A stretch of 41,765 nt of DNA from Treponema sp. (GTDB lineage: Bacteria; Spirochaetota; Spirochaetia; Treponematales; Treponemataceae). The DNA is taken from positions 1 through 41,765 of the forward strand of contig JAEEYO010000037.1 of assembly GCA_016288205.1 (NCBI GenBank), written 5' to 3'. Position numbers and translations under genes: made by a program. Shown here piece by piece: positions 23,805-32,700 of this stretch (the first letter of the stretch is position 1; every line of letters begins with the position of its first letter). The notes below the pieces were generated by a model that searched no databases, was not told the origin of the DNA, and was given only the letters and a program-made list of their open reading frames with translations.

Positions 23805-24081
23805 GTCGTTAGTATGTGTTAATCTAAAACATGGGAGAGAGAATATGTATAAGGCAAGTGCCATAATTGTTACATGGGAAACTTAATGTTGATTGAGGAA
23901 ACGCAGTAATGGAGGGGAGGTTCGCGACAAGCAGGCATTTGTGCGGGCCGAACGAAGTGAGTGCAATACCTTATACCGCACTCCATGACTGATTGGCGCG
24001 GTTCTCACCGCAAATGAAAGCGTTTCCTCGTTTAGATTTACGTTTCCCCAAGTTTGTTTTAGATTTGCACTTGCCTTCTAC
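23805..24081. mobile_element. 277-bp palindromic element between direct repeats (MITE-like)
   Basis: No ORF of note is present. Outer arms 23851-23904 and 24020-24077 are inverted repeats with perfect blocks AAGGCAAGTGC (11 bp), GGGAAAC (7 bp) and GAGGAAACGC (10 bp). The inner parts (GGTTCGCGACAAGCAGG against GAACCGCGCCAATCAGT on the other strand) are also inverted and similar, and the apex has GAGTGC/GCACTC near 23958-23983. The whole could fold as one imperfect hairpin of about 225 nt. With flanking 18-bp direct repeats it looks like a non-autonomous insertion, or a structured RNA or recombination site. I do not recognise a known family. Confidence 0.6.
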
Positions 24082-24099
24082 ACTGTGAAAACTGAATCT
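24082..24099 (+). repeat. Right 18-bp direct repeat
   Basis: Second exact copy of ACTGTGAAAACTGAATCT. Its last base is the first base of the -35 (TTGAAA) of the next gene. Confidence 0.85.
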
Positions 24100-24127
24100 T
24101 GAAAAAATACGTTATATATAGTAGAAT
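24099..24127 (+). promoter_or_regulatory. Promoter of the SUMF1-like lipoprotein gene
   Basis: TTGAAA (24099-24104), a 17-bp spacer and TAGAAT (24122-24127). The ATG at 24135 is 7 nt downstream with no Shine-Dalgarno, so a leaderless mRNA is likely. Confidence 0.65.
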
Positions 24128-24134
24128 CTTTCAC

Positions 24135-25097
24135 ATGAGAAAAAATCCCTTGTTTATGATGAAAAATGTTTTGTCACTCGTTTTGATTGCCCTGATTTTT
24201 ATTGGATGCAAAAAAGAAGAAAAGGAAGTGGAGCCGGTCTACGCGAAAGTCGAAGATGATTTCATCCTTGTGGAAGGCGGCTCGTTTACGATGGGAGATG
24301 ATTTCCCATCCAAGGCAGGAAGATATGCACGTCCCCCGCACACGACATTCGTGGACTCATTTTATATCTCGGCAAGGGAAGTCTCGAAATCGGAATACAA
24401 TCTGCTCATGGGCTCCTCCGGGGATGACAATGCTGATGACGAAAATCTCCCGGCGGAAAATCTGAGCTGGTATGAGGCAGTCGCATATTGCAACAGGCTC
24501 AGCATTAAAGTCGGTGCGGAACCTGCCTACTACATGAGTGTGGACGGAAAGGACGAAAGCGACCCGGACAAATGGGGAAAAGTGCCGGTGGAAAAAAAAT
24601 CAGCGTGGGACTCAATCAAATGGAAAAAGGACGCTAACGGATACAGGCTCCCGACTGAGGCTGAGTGGGAATTTGCCGCGAGGGGCGGACTTAAATCAAA
24701 AGGAGCAAGCTCGGCAGGTACAGATTTTGACTCGGAGGATTTAAGGGACTACGCATGGTTTTTCCTCAACTCAGGATTTTCCACACACGAATGCGGTGTG
24801 CTCAAGGCAAATGAACTTGGACTTTACGACATGTGCGGAAATGTGAGCGAATGGGTTTGGGACTGGTTTTCCGACGGCTATTATTACCTGAGCGATGAAG
24901 CGGCATCTCCAAATCCAAGTGGCCCGGAAAGCGGCGAGGTAAGATGCCATCGCGGAGGCTCGTACATGGGAGACAGGGAATCCATGCAGGTATTCGCAAG
25001 AAACGAAATGTCTCCGAACAAAAAAAGCGACAAAGTTGGTTTCAGATTATGCCGCAACTTTTTAGAAGTGGAAAACGGAGAGTTGAAAGTGGAATAA
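24135..25097 (+). CDS. SUMF1/formylglycine-generating-enzyme-like lipoprotein
   Basis: The ATG at 24135 gives 320 residues with a lipoprotein signal (MRKNPLFMMKNVLSLVLIALIFIGC, Cys25); an open TTG frame upstream overlaps the promoter. The SUMF1 fold is clear: ILVEGGSFTMGDD, VSKSEYNLLMG, LPTEAEWEFAARGG, GLYDMCGNVSEWVWDWF, CHRGGSYMGD and KVGFRLCRNF. The two catalytic cysteines of true formylglycine-generating enzymes (in the segment after RGGS) are not present: the matching residues read GDRESMQVFARNEMSP. The protein therefore probably uses the fold for binding, as many Treponema paralogues do. The last residues (EVENGELKVE) are encoded by a heptad repeat. Confidence 0.85.
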   Translation: MRKNPLFMMKNVLSLVLIALIFIGCKKEEKEVEPVYAKVEDDFILVEGGSFTMGDDFPSKAGRYARPPHTTFVDSFYISAREVSKSEYNLLMGSSGDDNADDENLPAENLSWYEAVAYCNRLSIKVGAEPAYYMSVDGKDESDPDKWGKVPVEKKSAWDSIKWKKDANGYRLPTEAEWEFAARGGLKSKGASSAGTDFDSEDLRDYAWFFLNSGFSTHECGVLKANELGLYDMCGNVSEWVWDWFSDGYYYLSDEAASPNPSGPESGEVRCHRGGSYMGDRESMQVFARNEMSPNKKSDKVGFRLCRNFLEVENGELKVE

Positions 25098-25102
25098 GGA
25101 AA
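25064..25102 (+). repeat. Heptad repeat inside the 3' end of the SUMF1-like gene
   Basis: Purine-rich units GTGGAAA, ACGGAGA, GTTGAAA and GTGGAAT encode the C-terminal EVENGELKVE and the stop. The repeat has been taken into the reading frame. Confidence 0.75.
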
Positions 25103-25149
25103 GCGACGGGGAATTGCGTTTAAAGCCACAAGACTCTGTTAGCTTATAC

Positions 25150-25551
25150 TTACATCTTTGTCCAATCTTCAACTTTTATCCAAGGAACTCTTTCAAATTC
25201 GCCAACATTGTTTGTAACCACAGTCAAATCATTTGTCATTGCTTGTGCCGCAATTTCCATATCATATGGTCCTATAGGTGTCCCCTTCTTCTCAAGATAG
25301 GTTCTGATCAATCCAAAATTTTCCGCGTCATTTGGAGTGAAATTTATAATCCTAAATGGAGAAACAAAGTCCAATACGGCCTGATGTTCTCTTGCTGGAT
25401 TTTGACTTTTTGCAGCTCCATACTCTAATTCTGCAACTGTAATCACTGATAAATGTAATAGCGACGGAGAATACATTTTTATTCTTTCCCGCAAAAGAGG
25501 AGACTTATTTCTAATCAAAAAAATGCAAATGTTTGAATCCAACAAATACAT
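25150..25551 (-). CDS. vapC: VapC-type PIN-domain toxin
   Basis: The 133-residue PIN-domain protein has the acidic metal site: D5 (MYLLDSN), E41 (TVAELEYG), D97 (PIGPYDMEIAAQA) and the TNN motif at about 113-115 (VVTNNVGEFERV). VapC toxins are Mg-dependent RNases, often cutting tRNA. The start overlaps the vapB stop (TAATG), the usual coupled layout with antitoxin first. All key residues are present, so the toxin should be active. Confidence 0.93.
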   Translation of the reverse strand: MYLLDSNICIFLIRNKSPLLRERIKMYSPSLLHLSVITVAELEYGAAKSQNPAREHQAVLDFVSPFRIINFTPNDAENFGLIRTYLEKKGTPIGPYDMEIAAQAMTNDLTVVTNNVGEFERVPWIKVEDWTKM

Positions 25552-25781
25552 TAAAGACCTGCCCGAACTTGCATTTCTGGTTGATTTCTTCCATCTGCCA
25601 TAAAGTCATCCGAAAATTCAGAAAAACTTCTATCAAATGCCTCCCATGGATTATCCTTTGGGAAAAGAATGATTGTACTCCCAATTCTTTGAATGCACAT
25701 TTCATCTTCCTTCAAAGCGAATTCTTTTGGAATACGGACAGCCTGGCTATTGCCATTAGTAAACACCTTCGTATACATCAT
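25551..25781 (-). CDS. vapB: VapB-type antitoxin (AbrB/MazE-like)
   Basis: The 76-residue protein has an N-terminal swapped-hairpin AbrB DNA-binding domain (KVFTNGNSQAVRIPKEF) and a C-terminal acidic and aromatic tail (NPWEAFDRSFSEFSDDF) that should bind VapC. The first of two ATG codons (25781) has GGAGG 8 nt upstream. It should bind its own promoter with VapC and repress the operon. It is the first gene of the vapBC unit. Confidence 0.92.
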   Translation of the reverse strand: MMYTKVFTNGNSQAVRIPKEFALKEDEMCIQRIGSTIILFPKDNPWEAFDRSFSEFSDDFMADGRNQPEMQVRAGL

Positions 25782-25802
25782 TTTGGAATCCTCCTAAAAA
25801 CA

Positions 25803-25832
25803 AGTATATATCAAGGTGTGTACATTTGTCAA
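25803..25832 (-). promoter_or_regulatory. Promoter of vapBC
   Basis: TTGACA (25827-25832), an 18-bp spacer and TATACT (25803-25808), followed by the vapB GGAGG and ATG. Confidence 0.75.
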
Positions 25833-25912
25833 ATTTTTTACGGCAAATATTTAAGTGCGCGTAGGCTACGTCCCCTTGTTATGCCCTTTAATCTCCAATA
25901 AATTCAAAGCGA

Positions 25913-26673
25913 TTAATGAGAAATAAACACCCACTCGTTATCAGATGAACTATATCTGTATTCATCGTCAAAATTGTATCTAAACCGAATACGATAATAT
26001 TGAGGAAATTCTGACTCATCGTCACTTAGAGGCTGTTGGCAACTGTATGAAACATAATCATTCCAAATGTCATCATCAGATTTAAAAGTATACCGAACTG
26101 TCAGTGGAATAGAAATTGCTGCTAAATAATCTGGAATTAAATCTTCTAATTTGTCTGGAAATTTTTTTTTATCCGAGTAATACCTTTTGATTACGCTTGC
26201 AAGAATTTTTATATCTTCAAAAGTCACTTTGTCTAAAATTACAAGCTCAGGGTCATCTATCTTATTAATGAATTTATCCTTTTCAAATGAATCGGAAATT
26301 GAGTAATAATAATAATTTTTTTTATCATCATAATTAAGGAACCTTATAGAAAAACATCCTTCACGGTATTTCATCGGCTCAGGATAATATTGGAATGGAA
26401 CACTGAAACTAAAAAGATTCCATAAACCAGTTCTTGGAATCCTCTTTATATATTTTGGGCGCAACTCTTCCAGTTTATTTGGATAATATCCATTATCTGC
26501 GTAATAATTTTCAAGCGCTTCTATGACTTGATTTCCGCGTTCTATGGCTTTTTTTTTCTTTTTTTGTGAATTCAAAATCCCCATCCGTATTTATGGAAGG
26601 TGTTTCCGCATAAGCAGCCGTCAGCAAAAAAAATCAAAAAAACAATTTTTTTCATTCTGATTCGAGATGGCAT
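25913..26673 (-). pseudogene. Pseudopilin-like secreted protein, broken or phase-variable at two homopolymers
   Basis: An ATG at 26673 has GGAGG 6 nt upstream and begins MPSRIRMKKIVFLI, but the frame breaks at a T8 run (26626-26633). With seven T it would continue as a clean signal peptide, MKKIVFLIFLLTAAYAETPS. A second break lies at an A9 run (26549-26557); with eight A the frame joins the long ORF (25913-26584). That body has two pseudopilin-like units (ALENYYADNGYYPNKLEELRP and IKRYYSDKKKFPDKLEDLIPD). Each break needs one base less. It could be phase variation, decay or sequencing error. It follows the FlgG-like gene by 31 bp on the same strand. Confidence 0.65.
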
Positions 26674-26704
26674 GATTGTCCTCCTTTCAAAGATTGTGGA
26701 GTGT

Positions 26705-27652
26705 TTATTCATAAGCACGTTCAAGAAAATGGACATACTCTTTTAATCCGCTAATATCATTCAGATTTGGATGCTCTTCATAAAAATACCCGAATAATTT
26801 TACACGAATAAAATCTGGATCAAGCATTTTTTGTATTAAATATTTTTTTATTTCCTTTTGCTTTATTTTGCTGTCATCCAATTTTTCAATTACAAACAGC
26901 ATCCTTATCAGAACTTTATCAATAAGGACGTTGCTCATTTCCAATACACCGATTTCAAAATGAGGAGTGCTAATTACATCAGGAGAATTTTTTGTTTTTA
27001 TAAGATAACCGTCATAAAAATCTATATCAGTTTCCTCAATATTATATAAAATAATTTTATCTATAATTTCCTTTTTTTCTTCTTTTTTTTGCTCTTTGAT
27101 TATTTCATCAATCCTTTCATCATCAATTCCAGTTTTTCCACTTAATCCGTTTTTTAATTCAAACATGCCTGACATGCTTTTTATCAGGCCATCATTTCCA
27201 TTGCTTTTTTCTTCTGGAATTACACATTCAACACTACCATCCCTACGGATTCGAATTTGATCAGATACAAAAACATACTTAGGAAGGGGTTTTAAATCCA
27301 AGAAAAATTTTGAATTGCCAACCAAAATATACAAAGAGCAGGATTCACTATCATAACGAAGTTCTCCAAATCTTGTATAATAGACATTACCTTGCTCATC
27401 CTTAACCTTAAAGAATCCATTGCTCAGAATGGCAATGTCCAAATAAAGGTTTGTCACTTGAACATTACCTTGTGAGAGATTTATTATTCCTTCGCTTTTA
27501 TCTTTCTCAAAATCAAATGTTCTTTTATAAGCGTGTGTTGAATAATTATATAAATCCTTAATCAGAAAATCATATTCTTCTTCTGGAGAAAGACAATAAA
27601 CATCAATGCAAAGAAAAAGGAGAATCATTAAAAACAAACTTTTCTTATTCAT
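26705..27652 (-). CDS. Exported FlgG/FlgF-like protein
   Basis: The 315-residue protein has an N-terminal signal peptide (KKSLFLMILLFLCIDVYC) and then a flagellar rod/hook-type core: GNVQVTNLYLDIAILSNGFFKVKDEQGNVYYTRFGELRYD, the LDxAI-x-GFFxV-YTRxGxF signature of FlgE/F/G (shown here in parts only). The C-terminal part has GVLEMSNVLIDKVLIRML, as in FlgG. True rod proteins use the flagellar export system and have no Sec signal, so this is an unusual variant. A Lys/Glu-rich insert lies between. It starts 24 bp after purF, with a GGAG supplied by a heptad repeat. AT-rich. Its role is unknown; a periplasmic structural role is inference. Confidence 0.7.
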   Translation of the reverse strand: MNKKSLFLMILLFLCIDVYCLSPEEEYDFLIKDLYNYSTHAYKRTFDFEKDKSEGIINLSQGNVQVTNLYLDIAILSNGFFKVKDEQGNVYYTRFGELRYDSESCSLYILVGNSKFFLDLKPLPKYVFVSDQIRIRRDGSVECVIPEEKSNGNDGLIKSMSGMFELKNGLSGKTGIDDERIDEIIKEQKKEEKKEIIDKIILYNIEETDIDFYDGYLIKTKNSPDVISTPHFEIGVLEMSNVLIDKVLIRMLFVIEKLDDSKIKQKEIKKYLIQKMLDPDFIRVKLFGYFYEEHPNLNDISGLKEYVHFLERAYE

Positions 27653-27657
27653 TTCTT

Positions 27658-27672
27658 ATCTCCACTTTCCAC
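27658..27672 (-). repeat. Short heptad repeat between purF and the FlgG-like gene
   Basis: Minus-strand GAGTGGAAAGTGGAGA. The last unit contains GGAG 7 nt before the ATG of the next gene, so the repeat appears to serve as its ribosome site. Confidence 0.65.
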
Positions 27673-27676
27673 TCGC

Positions 27677-29140
27677 TCAGAGTCTTTTTCCGTTAAGCTC
27701 ACCGGGGACGCTCATCGGGTACTCGCCGGTAAAACATCCCTTGCAGAATCCGTAGCTCTTGGGATTGCACTCGCGGCAGGCTTCCATCATTCCCTCGGCA
27801 GAAATAAAAGCGAGCGAGTCCGCACCAATCTCCTTGCAGATTTCATCCTCATTGTGGCTTGAGGAAATCAGCTCTCCCCTCGTCGGTGTGTTGATTCCGA
27901 AATAGCACGGAAATTTCACTGGCGGAGATGAGACGCGGAAATGGACCTCAGTAGCACCTGCCCTTCTCAAAATCTGCACGAGACGACGGCTTGTTGTTCC
28001 GCGGACGATTGAGTCATCAATCACCACGACACGTTTGCCACCGACCACCGAGCGGACCGCATTAAGCTTTACGAAAACCATGTTCTCCCTTTCCTTCTGA
28101 GTGGGAGCGATGAAAGTTCTTCCTATATATTTATTCTTGATGATTCCACTCGCGAACGGAATGCCGGCTTCCAAAGCATATCCCTGTGCCGCACTGATTC
28201 CAGAATCCGGGACACCGATCACGACGTCGGCAGGTACGGAAGTCTCTCGCGCAAGACATCTTCCCATCCTGACCCTCGCCTCTGTAACAGGGATTCCGTC
28301 AATCTCACTGTCGGGACGCGCAAAATAGACATATTCAAAAATACAAGTCCGCTTGGAAGTATGCTCGCCGAATTCAAAGGAAAGAACTCCGTCGTCATTG
28401 ATTATGACAATCTCACCCGGCTGTATGTCGCGCACAAAAGTTCCGTTTACCGCATCAATGGCACAACTTTCGCTCGCAAGAACCCAGCCGTCATCAACCT
28501 GACCGAGACACAGAGGCCTGATTCCGTTAGGATCGCGCGCACCAATCAGGCATTTTTCCGTCATCACCACGAGGGCGAAACTTCCCTTGATTACTTGGAT
28601 TGTATCGGTAAGAGAGCGCTCAAGCCCCTTCTTGAAAGATTTTGCAATCAGCTTTACGATTACCTCAGTGTCGCTGGAAGAAAGAAAAGTGCAGCCGGAA
28701 TCCTCAAGCATCTCACGGAGCTGCTCATAATTTACAAGCTGACCATTGTGAGCCACGGCAATCGGACCGAGCTTAGATTTCTGCAACATGGGCTGTGCGT
28801 TCTCAAGGCACTGACTTCCTGCCGTAGCGTATCGGACATGACCACAAGCGATGTGACCTGGAAGGGACGTAAGATTTTCCTTATTGAAAACTTCGGCGCA
28901 GGTTCCCATGGCCTTATGCATCTTGATGTCACTTCCGTCGCTGACCGCAATTCCCGCGCTGTCCTGACCTCGGTGCTGCAATGCATAGAGCCCGAAATAA
29001 GCAAGTGTCGCCGCCCGGTTTTCTGAATCCGGTGAAGCCTCCTGCGTTTTTCCCTTGTTCAGATAAATGCCCACAACTCCACATTCATCGCGGAGCTTAT
29101 CCTCTTCACACTCGAAATAGCGTTCACTGTCATCTTCCAT
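27677..29140 (-). CDS. purF: Amidophosphoribosyltransferase
   Basis: The 487-residue enzyme makes phosphoribosylamine from PRPP and glutamine, the first step of purine synthesis. It has a propeptide of 19 residues before the nucleophile Cys20 (DECGVVGIY), as in the Bacillus-type enzyme. The glutaminase domain has LQHRGQDSAGI and CGHVRYAT. The phosphoribosyltransferase domain has the PRPP loop VVVIDDSIVRGTTS. Cys residues near the C-terminus (MEACRECNPKSYGFCKGC) fit the Fe-S cluster ligands of that type. It follows purE by 34 bp. Confidence 0.96.
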   Translation of the reverse strand: MEDDSERYFECEEDKLRDECGVVGIYLNKGKTQEASPDSENRAATLAYFGLYALQHRGQDSAGIAVSDGSDIKMHKAMGTCAEVFNKENLTSLPGHIACGHVRYATAGSQCLENAQPMLQKSKLGPIAVAHNGQLVNYEQLREMLEDSGCTFLSSSDTEVIVKLIAKSFKKGLERSLTDTIQVIKGSFALVVMTEKCLIGARDPNGIRPLCLGQVDDGWVLASESCAIDAVNGTFVRDIQPGEIVIINDDGVLSFEFGEHTSKRTCIFEYVYFARPDSEIDGIPVTEARVRMGRCLARETSVPADVVIGVPDSGISAAQGYALEAGIPFASGIIKNKYIGRTFIAPTQKERENMVFVKLNAVRSVVGGKRVVVIDDSIVRGTTSRRLVQILRRAGATEVHFRVSSPPVKFPCYFGINTPTRGELISSSHNEDEICKEIGADSLAFISAEGMMEACRECNPKSYGFCKGCFTGEYPMSVPGELNGKRL

Positions 29141-29174
29141 TTTTTTATCCTGTCATTAAAAAGGAGAATCTTTT

Positions 29175-29675
29175 CTAGAATTCGTATCCAAGACCACCGT
29201 TAGCTTTTGCATCCTCAGCCAATTTTTTGCGGAACGAAAGAAGTTTCTCTTTCAGCTCAGGATATTTTACCGCAAGAATTTCCACAGCAAGATAAGCCGC
29301 ATTTTTTGCGTTTCCAATTCCAACCGAAGCGACCGGAATCTGCGGAGGCATCTGAACCACGGAAAGAAGCGCGTCCATTCCGCCAAGTCCGTTTGACTTA
29401 CCGGGAGTCACACACTCAAGAGGAACACCAACGACAGGAAGAACAGTATGACCGGCAATCACACCTGGAAGAGCGGCACTCAGACCGGCACCGGCAATAA
29501 TCACCTCAAATCCGTCTTTCTCAATTTCACGGATTGTCTGAACCAAAAGTTCCCCTGCCCTGTGAGCAGAAATGACGAATGCCTTGTACTCAACGCCAAA
29601 TTCAGCAAGGACATCCGCGGCCTTTTTCATTGTCTCGGCATCTGATTTTGAACCGAAAAAAATTGCAGCTTTCAT
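29175..29675 (-). CDS. purE: N5-carboxyaminoimidazole ribonucleotide mutase
   Basis: The 166-residue protein has the PurE fold with FGSKSD (phosphate loop), the catalytic His in SAHRAGELL and GAGLSAALPGVIAGHTVLPVVGVP. This resembles class I (bacterial, PurK-dependent) enzymes rather than the class II form of Treponema denticola. A short insert (ECVTPGKSNGLGG) lies before MDALLSVVQMP. It lies 81 bp after the helicase-nuclease gene and 34 bp before purF. Confidence 0.94.
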   Translation of the reverse strand: MKAAIFFGSKSDAETMKKAADVLAEFGVEYKAFVISAHRAGELLVQTIREIEKDGFEVIIAGAGLSAALPGVIAGHTVLPVVGVPLECVTPGKSNGLGGMDALLSVVQMPPQIPVASVGIGNAKNAAYLAVEILAVKYPELKEKLLSFRKKLAEDAKANGGLGYEF

Positions 29676-29710
29676 ATTTCAAATCTACCACATGCAAGTT
29701 TTTTTTTCAA

Positions 29711-29758
29711 GTGGAAAATCTTTTCACTTTCCACTCTCCACTTTCAACTTTCCACTTT
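29711..29758 (-). repeat. Heptad repeat at the helicase-nuclease stop
   Basis: On the minus strand AAGTGGAAAGTTGAAAGTGG and further units begin within the TAA stop of the helicase gene. The end (TTTTCCACTT) is inverted and could pair back. Confidence 0.8.
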
Positions 29759-32700
29759 ACAGGGTGTCGTACATATCAAGAATCTTTGAAAGCTCCTCGT
29801 CGGGATTTTTCCACCATGCGCTTGACCAGATTCTGAAGATTTTCCATCCGCGGTTCTCAAGGAATTTCTGCCTGTGCAAATCGCGCTCCCTCACCGATGA
29901 TTTCTTCGCATAAAGCCGTCCGTCGCACTCAAGACCGATTACATAGCGTCCGTTTTTCTTCAATGCAAAATCAATTGAGTAACCGCCGATTCCCACGTTG
30001 CGGTCAAAGTCGATGTTTTCTTCCCTGAGTTTGTTTTCAAGCTCCTCCGTCAGAACAGATGAAGTCTTTTGCTCCGACTCCGACGCGGCTTCTTCATCCG
30101 AGAACGAATGCAGAATGTCCATAGCAAGCGACTGTCTTCCGTCACTCACCGCAGAGGCATATTCCAGATATTTTTTCAAAATGAACGGGCCCGGATTTTT
30201 CAGTCCCTCGACCTTCAACGCGGAAGGATCGAAACTTACAACAATGTGAACCTGTTTTTTTGCGCGGCTGATTGCGACATTAAGACGGTTCTCACCTCCC
30301 GCCTGATTCAGCCATCCGAAGTTCTGCACGAACTTTCCCTTTTCATTTTCCGCATATCCAATGGAGAATATGATTATGTCTCGCTCGTCTCCCTGCACGT
30401 TCTCAATGTTCTTTACGAAAAGTCCCACGTCCTCTCCGTTTTCCACGCGTGAAGATTCAGACAAAACCTGCGATGCGAATTCGCTGTCGTTGCGGCACTC
30501 ACGGTCAATCAAATCTTCTATTAAATCACGCTGACTTGAGTTGAATGTGATTATGCCGATTGTCTCGTTTTCCTCTCTCGTCGCAAAAATCTCCTTGAGC
30601 TGAGACACAACTTCCTGCGCCTCAACAAGATTCTGCCGCTTGTCCCAGATTGCGTTCTGCATACGGTGCACGATGATTGGAGGACGCTCGGAGGTGGAGA
30701 CATCGGGAGAGACAAAAAGTTTTCCGCCATAGAACGCATAGTTTGAGAAAGCAATGAGCTCCTCGTACTTTGAGCGGTAGTGGAAATTCAGCAGAGTGTC
30801 ATCATATTTATATTTCGCAAGATCCAAAAGACTCTCTTCCTCAAGTGCCGCCGCAATCTCCTCGTCTTCGGCAAGATCATCCTCATCAATGGAGATTCTT
30901 CCGGTTCCAAGGCTTGAAGGACGTAGCTGTTTCTGGTCTCCCGCAATCACGACTTTTTTAGCACGGAGGATTGACGGGATTCCTTTTTCAACATACATCT
31001 GCGAGGCCTCGTCAAAAATCAAAAGATCAAACACACCGATCTGCAGCGGAATGATTTCAGAGACAACCTCTGGAGTAAGAAGCCAGATTTTCACAGCCTT
31101 AAAAAGCTCGAAGTCAAATTTTGAGACGAATTTATTTACGCTCATCTTGCGCTTGGACTCAATGGCACGAAGCACGTCGCTCTTTCTCTTCGACTGGTTC
31201 AAAACATCCAGACTTTCGGAAAGCTTTGACTCAAGAAGTTTTTTCGTGAGCTGTTCCTTCTTGTCGATTCCGTCTGAAATCCGTTTTAATGTTGCCGTAA
31301 ATCTTTCCACCTTCAAAAGAGTGTCCCTGTGCTTGGTCTCGAAGTTCATCAAGTGATGACGCAGGATGAAAGTAAAAATCTCGTCACTTGTCTTCTGCAA
31401 GGAATTATCGTAATCCCTCCTGAGATTCTGCATCGCATTGAAATATGACTTTTCCTCGCCCGACAAACTCTGGTACGAAGGCAGGAGTCCGTAATATTCG
31501 GTGTAATGCTCGCTTCCCTCAGTGAAATCCTCAGGAGAATTCATGAGCACACTTATGGTGTCTTTGCCAACGTTCGTAAAACATTCACGCGCAAAATTCT
31601 TCACATCCTTTTTTGTATGCGAGGAATCGAAAAGCTTGGCGAAAAAATTTTTCTTTCTGAACTCAACGACTCTTTCAAAAAGGGACTGCCATTTAGTACG
31701 CAAGTGCTGTATCTCAAAATCGGTAATCGCGGGATTCATTTTTGAAAGCCACGGGAATGTTTTATCAAGCTGAGTGAATGCATCGGTTTTCTGAAGTATG
31801 GTCTCGTCCCTGAAAGTGTCCCTGCATTTTTCCACGGTTTTAAAATCAGCGGAAAGCAAATCGGAATGGATGTACTGTTTCAGTTTTTCATCCTTCGCAA
31901 GCTCATCTTGATTTGTGTAATCCCTTCGCGGGCAAAGAGAATAAAGCTTGTACGGCTCGATTCCGAATTCATCCTTGGTATAAAGCTCGTCGGCAATCTT
32001 CTCAAAATTCTCGCACTCACCGTCAATCTCGGCAGAGATCAGATTTGAGGATTCCTTCATGGAGTCGGTAAACGGAGGAGTGTTGATCAAACGCTGCATC
32101 TGATCATAAAAAAGATTCTTGTTGTTCACATCATCAATCAGCAGGGCGAACTTTGACAAATCACCGAGACGCGAATAGACAACATCAAGAGCGGTCTTTT
32201 TTTCAGAAACCATGAGGACAGTTTTTCCGGCGGATGCGGCATGGGAAATAAGGCTCGTTATGGTCTGTGATTTTCCAGTTCCTGGCGGTCCCTCAATCAC
32301 AAGCTCGTCCTTTACGTTTATCATGTTCAGGACTTTTTCCTGAGAGCTGTTCAAGTCGTTGATGTAACGGAGATTGCTTTCAAAAATTTCTGGATCCGCA
32401 ATCTTTTCAGACTCAGGCACTCCCTCGATTTTTTCATTCAGCAAATCATTCAGCAGCGTGTTGATATTGCCCTCATCCGCAATCTTCTGAAAATCCTTTT
32501 GTATGGAAGAAGAGCAGATCGGGAAGTTTCCTATGACAAGCGAGTTCTCAAGATAAAGCTCGCCGGGAGAGAATTTCGGGAATGTGTCTGATGTGTAGTC
32601 CACGAATTTGTGAAGCAATTCCTCATCCGCATTTTCCTTAATTTCCAAATCCGCCGCATGGAAAAATTTCTGGATATCCGCGAAAAATGTCGTCCTGTCA

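Noticed and set aside
24099..24134. TTG start for the SUMF1-like lipoprotein
   Set aside because: It would place the start codon in the -35 box; the ATG at 24135 gives a normal lipoprotein signal.
2322..29758. Heptad repeat blocks considered as CRISPR arrays
   Set aside because: Units are 7 bp, contiguous and imperfect, with no spacers of regular length and no cas genes.
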